Positions 24,852 through 33,300 of a stretch of DNA of 64,000 nucleotides are shown in pieces (position 1 is the first letter of the stretch; each line of letters begins with the position of its first letter). The stretch spans positions 186,001-250,000 of the forward strand of contig NZ_JAKVME010000002.1 in the NCBI RefSeq assembly GCF_022483985.1. Reading direction: 5' to 3'. This DNA comes from Acetobacter sp. (GTDB lineage Bacteria > Pseudomonadota > Alphaproteobacteria > Acetobacterales > Acetobacteraceae). Position numbers and translations under genes: made by a program. The notes under the pieces are model-generated. The model worked only from the letters and a program-made list of their open reading frames with translations. It was not told where the DNA came from and ran no database searches.

Positions 24852-25351
24852 AGATCGGCGTGCGGTCCGGACTGCTACCGATCCTGATGGTCGTGTTGCC
24901 TCTTGTCATGGCTGCTGCCAGCGCCCGGGCGCAGACTGTTTCTCCCTCAATGGAAACCGGTGAACAGAGCGGCTTGGTTCACAACATTCTTGCCCGTCCG
25001 CTATTCGAACCTGATCGCCATCCGAAAGAGGGGCCTCATTCAGAGGAAAGCGGTTTTCACATCTCTGGAATAGTAGGAAAAAATCAGGATTGGCGTGCGA
25101 TTTTCAAACCTGAGAAAGAGGACGTGAAAAGCCGCGTCGTCAGGGTCGGGGATGAAGTGGATGGATGGTCCGTCACGGCCATCACCGCCGCCGCCGTCAT
25201 TCTCGACAGATTCGGCGAAATCAAAAAAGTCGCACCGGCCTTTTCAAAATATATAGCGCCACAGGTGGCGCCAGTATTGTCGGAAAAAGAAAAAATAGAC
25301 AGCGTTCATGTCCTCAGCCACAAGCGCGTGGACCCGCATCTCGCTTGGTGA
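24848..25351 (+). CDS. GspC-like periplasmic protein
   Basis: This 167-residue protein has a Sec signal peptide (LLPILMVVLPLVMAAASARA) and no other helix. After it comes a motif typical of the GspC/GspN homology region in type II secretion, ILARPLFEPDRHP. A small beta domain follows in which SGFHISGIVGKNQDWRAIF and SRVVRVGDEVDGWSVTAI match the GspC fold. It is not near other type II secretion genes; instead it overlaps the metal ATPase by ATGA as the last gene of the SPFH operon. It may bind the periplasmic side of the complex. The GspC relation rests on the motif and the fold pattern only. Confidence 0.7.
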   Translation: MKIGVRSGLLPILMVVLPLVMAAASARAQTVSPSMETGEQSGLVHNILARPLFEPDRHPKEGPHSEESGFHISGIVGKNQDWRAIFKPEKEDVKSRVVRVGDEVDGWSVTAITAAAVILDRFGEIKKVAPAFSKYIAPQVAPVLSEKEKIDSVHVLSHKRVDPHLAW

Positions 25352-25363
25352 GCAGCTCACCAA
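25345..25363. terminator. Short perfect palindrome at the end of the SPFH operon
   Basis: TTGGTGAGC (25345-25353) and GCTCACCAA (25355-25363) form a 9-bp dyad with one base between, starting in the last codons of the GspC-like gene. The arms are too close for a normal RNA loop at full length. Confidence 0.3.
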
Positions 25364-25454
25364 TGTCATGGAAATCTCACTGATATCTTCACGCGGAAAA
25401 CCAGACTGCTTTTATAAAACCTGCCAGTAAATCATACAGTCTCGTCCGTATCTC

Positions 25455-25488
25455 CTCTGGTCACACTGTCCATTCAGATGGACCAGAG
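25455..25488. terminator. Hairpin in convergent intergenic region
   Basis: CTCTGGTC (25455-25462) and GACCAGAG (25481-25488) make a perfect 8-bp stem with an 18-nt loop between the two convergent transcription units. Confidence 0.35.
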
Positions 25489-25519
25489 AATATTCGACAT
25501 CGAAGAGATTAGACGCCTC

Positions 25520-25556
25520 ATTCCATCCTCCTCATGCAGGACAAGAAGGATGGAAT
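25520..25556. terminator. Hairpin after heptosyltransferase gene
   Basis: ATTCCATCCT (25520-25529) and AGGATGGAAT (25547-25556) form a perfect 10-bp stem about 45 nt from the heptosyltransferase stop codon on the minus strand. It is a plausible bidirectional terminator. Confidence 0.5.
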
Positions 25557-25599
25557 TGCAGACAAATTTTCATGAACAAGAGGTTTTCGAATTATCGAT

Positions 25600-26904
25600 C
25601 TATGCCGTAGTGACGTTCATCGATGAGAAATCCGGAATCGTTTCGATCACCCGTTTGACATGTTCCACAGTGATGAGGCGCGTGCATTCAAACTGTCGCC
25701 CTGTGCCTGCATGACGCGGACACCACAGAAAATCCTTGTGATCGAAACGACAGGCGGGATCATGCCAGCAGGAATTACAGGCATGCCAGTTGATGATGCG
25801 CCATGGGGTATGAAACTCGTTCGTTGGATGGGTGAAACCCGAAATCATGACCACCTTGCAGCGTGCTGCCCAGGCCAGCCAAGACAGACCACTGGACAGC
25901 CCCACGAAAAACGCTGCATGACGCAGCCATCGCACCCGTTCGGCCAGAGACCGGTTGCCCGTCTGGTCTTCTGCTCCGTAGGGAATATGATTCCAGACAA
26001 TTCCAGTGCCATGCACCGGTTTCTGGTCAATGCAGATCACGCGGTAGCCGCTTTCTCGCAGAAACGCCACGAGCTGCCGCCAGCCATCGGGATTGTTCCA
26101 GTATTTGCACTGTGAACTGCTCTGCGCCGCAATGCAGACATAGGGCTCCTCGATCGGTCGTGACGGGTCCTCGTCCGGAGCAATCTCGGGCGGCTCTTCT
26201 GTCGGATCGACACCCAGAATATAACCCGCCGTGCGATGCAGACCGACAAGCCGGAAATCGCTCGGCTGCCACACATGCGCTGAATCCTCGAAAAACAGCC
26301 CGAGCGTATAGGTGGCGTAAAACGTCTTCAGACGATCGCTGCCTTCCAGTTCTTCAGGCGTGATGAAGACGATCTGCGGATAGGTCGCACGAAAGAGCGG
26401 AATGATCGGTGCCGCCATCACGCAGGTCAGACGGCAGCCGCGAACCTCGCCCAGACGCGCAACATAGGGAAACCAGCCCAGAGTGTCGCCCAGTGTGCCA
26501 ACAGGAAGCTGCACCAGCACCTCACGGCCCCGGCAGTCGAACTCGTGCGTGAAAACAGTGCCTGCCGCGTCCTTCACCTCGATCCCGAAGCGGACATAAA
26601 ACCGCTTGGCGCTGTTTACCGTCGCTTTGCCCGCCTTGGTCTCGAACAGAATGTTGCCCGTGTCCAGATCAGTCAGGCGGATTGTCCACTCTCCTTCAGG
26701 AAGCTGAACCCGACAGCCAAGATTGAAATCATACCGGATGCCGCCCGGCCCCTCCTGTGTTGGAAGCGTGGCTGGGTTCACGAACGCCTTCTTCTCATCT
26801 TTCGCGGCGGTGGATGCGGAAGGTTCTGTGGAGGGTGTCTCAGAGATTTCGCCGCTGACAGGGGAAGCGGGAGTGTCCGAAATCACATCATTTGAATCTG
26901 TCAT
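25600..26904 (-). CDS. Autotransporter O-heptosyltransferase (TibC/Aah, BAHH type)
   Basis: This 434-residue protein matches the bacterial autotransporter heptosyltransferases. These enzymes add heptose to Ser residues in strand-loop-strand adhesin repeats in the cytoplasm before export. A Ser/Thr-rich N-terminus of about 40 residues precedes the domain with LPVGTLGDTLGWFPYVARL, and the GT-B C-terminal half has PYVCIAAQSSSQCKYWNNPDGWRQL and AAFFVGLSSGLSWLAWA. The iron-finger cysteines of TibC can be placed: CNSC, then WC in DFLWCPRH and EC in RQFECTRLI. The ATG at 26904 is preferred to a TTG at 26919. It is divergent from the SLS-repeat adhesin gene, which is almost surely its substrate. Confidence 0.92.
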   Translation of the reverse strand: MTDSNDVISDTPASPVSGEISETPSTEPSASTAAKDEKKAFVNPATLPTQEGPGGIRYDFNLGCRVQLPEGEWTIRLTDLDTGNILFETKAGKATVNSAKRFYVRFGIEVKDAAGTVFTHEFDCRGREVLVQLPVGTLGDTLGWFPYVARLGEVRGCRLTCVMAAPIIPLFRATYPQIVFITPEELEGSDRLKTFYATYTLGLFFEDSAHVWQPSDFRLVGLHRTAGYILGVDPTEEPPEIAPDEDPSRPIEEPYVCIAAQSSSQCKYWNNPDGWRQLVAFLRESGYRVICIDQKPVHGTGIVWNHIPYGAEDQTGNRSLAERVRWLRHAAFFVGLSSGLSWLAWAARCKVVMISGFTHPTNEFHTPWRIINWHACNSCWHDPACRFDHKDFLWCPRHAGTGRQFECTRLITVEHVKRVIETIPDFSSMNVTTA

Positions 26905-27368
26905 GCTGTCCGTCTGCAAACCTGTTTATGCTGCAAGACAATGTCCTGCATGCGTTCCGAAAACCACCCAAGACCCCAGAGAGCGTCGATCCGCCAGTAT
27001 CCCCGAAGGGGGTATCAGACTTCACGATGTCTTCCGGCAACAAAGGAACCTGGGGAACCGAGAAACCGACAGCGACCAAAAGTAAAGAGACAAAAAACAA
27101 TGACATAAATCCGTCATTGAAACGTCACTTGCTGATGGGGCGCTGTCGAAAGTAGTTAACAAAAAGTTTCTGTGTGGCGTGATGTGTCTGAATCGTTAAA
27201 CATCGCGTCAAAAACACAGCCGATCAAAAACGATGTTTGTCGATGGATTGAAAGCCGGATTGTCCGTTCTGGGTCGAAGTGGTTTCCGTCGCACACGGAC
27301 AGCCAGTTCTTGCCATGCGGCCAATCCTGTCGAACACCATGCGGCCGGGTGCGCGGAGTAGACTGTTC
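26905..27368. other. Divergent promoter region, heptosyltransferase and adhesin
   Basis: This 464-nt region is AT-richer than its surroundings and should hold promoters for both divergent genes. I see no strong palindrome or RNA element. The adhesin frame is open back to a GTG at 27279, so the right 90 nt could be coding if an earlier start is used. Confidence 0.5.
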
Positions 27369-30300
27369 ATGACTTCCTCGACGCTTTCTTCAACGGAAAG
27401 TTCCGTCTCCATCCAGTCTGGAGACACGCTGACGCTCCAGTCCGGTGGTTCCATCCTCGGCGGTACGGTTGCGGGGGGAGGGAAACTTGTCATCTCCGCC
27501 AGCGGTAGCGCGGAAAATATCGTGATTGCATCAGGTGCAGTCGGAAGCGTCCTGTCCGGTGGCGTCATCGAGGACGCCCAGCTCACCGATGGCGGCAAGC
27601 TTTACGTCTATAACGGCGGCGTCAGCAGCGACAGTCTCGGCGCCCTCATAATCAGCTCTGGCGGTCTCTCCGTCTCCGCTTCGACAACCTCCGGCACCAC
27701 CATCTACGTCTACAAGGGCGCGATCGCGTCAGACACCACAATTCAGGGCGTCTCAGGCATCGTGCGCGTCTCTTCCGGCGGCGAAGCCCTCGATACAACG
27801 GTGAAAAGCGGTGCCTATCTCTGGGTCTCTTCGGGCGGCTATGTCAGCGGCGTCGATGTCATAGAAAGTGGCGGTTACGTCGGCATCAGCGCCGGGGGCA
27901 CCGCTTCGGACGTCACGATCAACGGCGGATCCGGACGCATCTCCGGCACCGGCGAGGATTATACGCTCACCAACAGCGCCTACCTCTGGATTTCCTCCGG
28001 CGGGCTGCTCACCGACGCCACATTCGACAACGGCGCCTACGCCATGATGAGTAACGGCGCCACCATCAATGACGCCACCGTCCTCAACAGTGCGGTCCTT
28101 TATGTTTCCGCAGGCGCCACCACCAGCAATGTTACCGTCAGTGCAGGCGGCCAGCAGCAGGTCGCTGGCACGACGGTCAGCGCCACCATCGCCTCCGGGG
28201 GGCTCGACATCCTCACCAGTGGCGCGACGGGCAGCGGTGACATCATCACTGATGGTGGTCTGGAAATCGTCAGCGCAGGTGCCAGTGTTTCGGGAGAAAC
28301 CGTCTCGTCCGGTGGCGAACTCGTCATCGTGGCTGGCGCTCAGGGCACGGACCTCACCAATGCTGGCGGCACCATCGTCTCGGCAGGGGCCATCCTTGAA
28401 TCCGGCGGTCAGTTCGTCAGCGCGATCGCGCTCGACAGCGATTTGAGCAGCCTCACTGTCGCCAGTGGCACAACCCTCGACGTCTTCTCCGGCATGACTC
28501 TCTCTGGTGTTAAGGACGCAGGCAGCGTCATCGTCGAAAGCGGCGCGGACATCACCAGCGCCGTCCTCACCTCCGGTGCCGAACTGGATGTCAGCGGCAC
28601 CGCATCGGGCACTACCGTACAGTCTGGCGCGATTGAGAATGTCGGCTCGGGCGGCCAGTCCGTCAGCGCAACGGTGCAGACCGGGGGAATCGAAATCGTC
28701 ACTGGTCAGGTCAGCGGCCTGACCATCCAGTCCGGCGCTTCCCTCAACGTCAGCGCCGGTGGAGTGGCCGAGAATGACACGTTCACTTCTGGCGCTGTCG
28801 AAATCATCTGGTCTGGAGGTTCGGCCAGCAACGAAACCCTTGAGGCTGGCGCTACCCTTGTCGTCATGTCCGGCGCTTCCGTTTCGGACATGGCTCTTGC
28901 CTCCGGCGCGCGGATCATCTCCGCAACCGTGGTTGTGACTTCCAACGGTGGGATCGTTGACGCCGCCGAAAACGTTCTCTCCCGCATCGCGGTCGGCAGC
29001 GGAGGCGAACTGACCGTCTATGACGGCGGCAACGCGCAGAACATCAATCTCGACGACAATGCCAGCGCCACGATCCTGTCCGGCGGCAAGGCCACGAACA
29101 TTCAGGGCGGAACCCTCACCGTCCTGTCCGGCGGCCAGCTTTCGGGCGGCTCGGAAATGACCGGCTCCAGCCACATCTCTTCTGGCGGCGACGCCATCGG
29201 CGTCACCATCGGCAGCTCCGGCGTCCTTCGTATCTGGACAGGCGGCACCGGTGAAGATCTGACCGTCGAGGACGGCGGCAACATATGGGAACACTCCGGG
29301 GGCGTACTCTCCCACATCGTGCTTGAAGACAATGGCTATCTCGGCGTCAGCGCCGGTGCGACTGCCACTGACGTCGCAATCCACGGCGGCTCGGGACGCA
29401 TCTCGGGCGTCGGTTCGAACTACGAACTCGATAGCGGCGGCTACGTCATCGTCTCCTCCGGCGGCATCCTGAACGGCGGCACCTTCTCCGGCTCGGCCTA
29501 CGCCAATATGAGTGGAGGCGCCCTGATCGAAAGCGCCACGCTCACCGATGGCGGGACCCTCAACGTCGCCAAAAACGCCACAACTTCCGCCATCACGGTC
29601 GGCTCCGGCGGTGTTCAGAAAATCAACGGAACAACCATCAGCGGCATCGTGGAAAGCGGTGGTCTGAACATCGTCTCTGCCGGTGCGACAGCCGAATATG
29701 ACGTGATTGAAAGCGGCGGTATCGAGGTCATCTCCTCCGGCGCGACCGCCATCGGTGAAATTCTTTCCTCAGGCGGGACCCTGCTGGTTCTCCCCGGCGC
29801 CAATGTCAGCGGTACGGTTGATGATGGTGGCAGCGTCGTGTCGGCTGGCGTGTTTCTCACTTCCAGCGGCGCTGTCGTCTCGGCCACAGCGGGAATCGTC
29901 TCCGGCATCATTCTCGACAGCGTCGCGGAAAGCGCCGTCGTCATGGCTGGTGGTGAACTTGACGCCGCTGTTCTCACGTCCGGCGGCACGCTCGACGTTC
30001 TGTCCGGCGGCACAGCAGTCGGCACGCAGGACGGTAGCGTCGTCAGTGTCGATGCAGGCGCTACGGCCAGCGGCACCATTGTCAAAGGCGCTTACGCTAC
30101 ACAGGATGTTTCAGGCACCGCCATCGGCACGCAGATCGGCAGCGGCGGCACAGAAATCATCGAGAGCGGCGCAATCGGCTCCGCCAGCACCGTGCTCTCA
30201 GGCGGCACGGAAAAGGTTGCGGGCTCTGTCACCGGTCTTGTGACATCCTCCGGAGGCATCACCGAATTCCTTTCCGGTGGCAGCGGCGTAAATGACACCA

Positions 30301-33300
30301 TCGCTTCCGGCGCCTTCGAAATCGTTGACTCCGGCGCTACTGTCTCGAACGAAACCATAGAGGATGGCGGCACTCTCATCCTCCAGAACGGCGCCTCGGT
30401 CGCGGATATCACCCTCGCCAGCGGAGGCCAGATCATCAGCGCCGGTGTGCTCGTCCTCTCCGCAGGCCGCGTCATCTCCGGTATCTCCACCCTCGCATCC
30501 GGCCTCGATATCGAGGATTACGGTGAAAATGCTCAGGTTCTTTCCGGCGGTGCGATCGAAAATTCCACGATCGGGCAAGGAACGGTTCTTACCATCTCGT
30601 CAGGAGCCATCGCCGTCGCGACACAGGACGCAGGCGATGTCGAGGTTCTCTCTGGCGGTGTCGCCGCAGGGACCGTCGTCAGCGGTTACAGCGCCATCGA
30701 AGTCATCCAGAGCGGCGGAGGCGCTTCCGGCACGCAGGTCATGAGTGACGGTTACCAGATCGTCTCCGCAGGCGGTGCCGCAATCGAGACAACCGTTTCA
30801 GCCGGTGGCGACCAGATCGTCTACGGCGTCGCCAGTGGTACCGAGATCGAAAGCGGCGGTCAGGCCGAAATTCTGGGTGTCATCACCGGCGCCACGGTCG
30901 AAGACGGTGGTATTCTCAACGTGCAGATCGGTGGCACCGCCATCGGCGACACGCTCAATTCCGGCGCTATCGAAATCGTCTCTTCCGGCGCTCTGGCTTC
31001 CGGCGAGACCGTCAACTCCGGCGCAACCCTCGTGGTGCTCGACGGCGGTTCCGCCACCGACATCATCGAGGCCGGAGGCACCGTCGTCACTTCCGGCATG
31101 GTGATCTGGTCCGGAACCACCATCGTCTCCGCCGTCTCGGGCATCGCCTCCGGCGTTCTGCTTGACAGCGCCCATACCTCGGCGACTCTTCAGTCCGGCG
31201 GACAGGCCGCCGGCACCGTTGTCACCTCTGACGGTATTCTGACAATCGCGTCCGGCGCTGTCGCCGTGTCCGACGCCGTGACCGGCCTGGAAGACGTTCA
31301 GGCGGGCGGCACCACGGACCTCACCCTCGTCCTCGCTGGTGAACAGACCGTCGAGGGCGTCGCCAGCCGCACAGTCGTCAGCCTGACAGGTCAGCAGATC
31401 ATCTCGCAGGGCGGCACCGCCATCGAGACCGCTGTCCTCGCCGGTGGCCAGATCATCGACTCAGGCACACTCACCAGCGCCCACGAAAAATCCGGTGGCG
31501 TCGTCACCGTCCTGTCTGGCGGCATCGCCAGCGCGGATACCATCTCTTCCGGAGCCATCGAACTCGTCAGCGCCGGCGGCACGGCCACTGGTGAAACCGT
31601 GGAAGAGGGCGGCACGCTCATCGTCATGGCCGGAGCGACAGTGACCGACACCGTCGATTCCGGTGGCGCCGTCATTTCCTCGGGCGAAGTCCTTTTCGAC
31701 AGCGCTGGCAGGCCGCTCGCCGCTGTCGCCAGCCCCGTCAGCGGCTTCACGCTCGATGACGGCAGTTCCTCGCTCCTCATCCTCTCCGGTGGTGGCACGC
31801 TCTCAGCCACGATTGGCTCCGGCAATACGCTGGACGTCGCCAGCGGCGGCATCGCGGCAGGCACCACCGTCTCCGGCACGCTCACCCTTGAAACTGGTGC
31901 AGGCGCGAGCCTCACCACCCTGACCGACGGCGGCACCGAAACCATCGCGTCCGGCGCCGTGGACGCCTTCGCCACCATCGGCGAAGACGCCTTCCAGAAC
32001 GTCATCGCCGGTGGGAAGGTCACGAGCGCCCACATCCTCGAAGGCGGCAACCAGTCGGTCTACGGATCAGCCACCAGCACCGTCCTCGAAGGTGGTAATC
32101 AGGCCGTCTATGGCACCGCCAGCGGAACCATCATCGGTTCGGGCAGCGAACAGACCATCGCCGCAGGTTCCGTCAGCGTGACCATCAACGCCGCCAATGC
32201 AGGCCTCACCGCAACAGGCGGCGGTGGTTCGGGTGACGCGGGCTATGCGGCCGATGTGGAAATCCAGTCCGGCGGCACCCAGATCGTCGGCGGCGCAACC
32301 TCCGGCGTCACCATCGATCAGGGCGGCACCCAGACCATCGGTTCGCGCGGTGGCGCGGTCAATGAAACCATCGCCGGTACCGTCAGCATCGCTTCCGGCG
32401 GCTATGTGCAGGAAGCCACCATCACATCCGGTGGCCTCCTCTCCCTCGCAAATGGCGCTTCCGCCGATGACGTGACGCTGCTCTCGGGCGGCATGATCGA
32501 CCTTTCCGGTCTTGTCTTCGGCTCCGATGTCAGCCTGTCGCTCACCAGCGGCCACGACCTGAGCATCACCGGCGCTAACAGCCATATCGACATCACCCTC
32601 GATGGAACCTACGATCTTTCGCAGTTCTCTCTGTCCGATGACGGTCAGGGCGACACCCTGCTTACGGTCGTGCAGGACGGCACTCCCTGCTATGGTCGCG
32701 GCACGCTTATCCTGACCGAACGTGGCGAAATCCCCGTCGAACACCTTTCCATCGGCGACACCGTGCTGACGGCGGAGAATGGTCTCCGCGCCATCCGCTG
32801 GATCGGTCGTCGTGCCTATTCCGGCCAGTTCGCGCACGGAAACCGTGACATTCTGCCCGTGATCTTCCGCAAGGGCGCGCTCGGACAGAATCTGCCGCAC
32901 ACGGACCTCTCGGTCTCGCCACTGCACGCGATGCTGCTTGACGGCCTCCTTATCCCGGCCGTCACTCTCGTCAATGGCACGTCCATCCTTCAGGCCGAGC
33001 GCATGGACGAGGTGTCCTATTTCCACATCGAACTGGACAGCCACGACGTCGTCATCGCCAACGGCGTCCAGTCCGAAACCTTCATCGACGACAACTCACG
33101 CGGCATGTTCCATAATGCCGCGACCTACACCGCGCTTTATCCGGACGCAAAAAACGGCCCGGCCATTTACTGTGCTCCGCGCTGCGAACAGGGACTGGAA
33201 CTTGAAGCCATCCGCACCCGTCTTGCGGTCATCGCCGGTCTGACCCTGCCAGTCAGCGAGGAGCAGCCCCTCGAAGGCTACATCGACACAGTCACCCGTA

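Noticed and set aside
27753..29384. 543-codon open frame on the minus strand in the adhesin gene
   Set aside because: It mirrors the repeated GC-rich SLS units; its product is low-complexity Ala/Asp/Gly without motifs. It is a shadow of the adhesin frame.
27420..32500. CRISPR-like array in the repeat region
   Set aside because: The repeats are coding, imperfect, contiguous and in frame; there are no constant direct repeats with unique spacers and no cas genes.
32067..33044. 325-codon minus-strand frame over the adhesin/Hint part
   Set aside because: Antisense shadow; the plus-strand frame shows clear Hint motifs.
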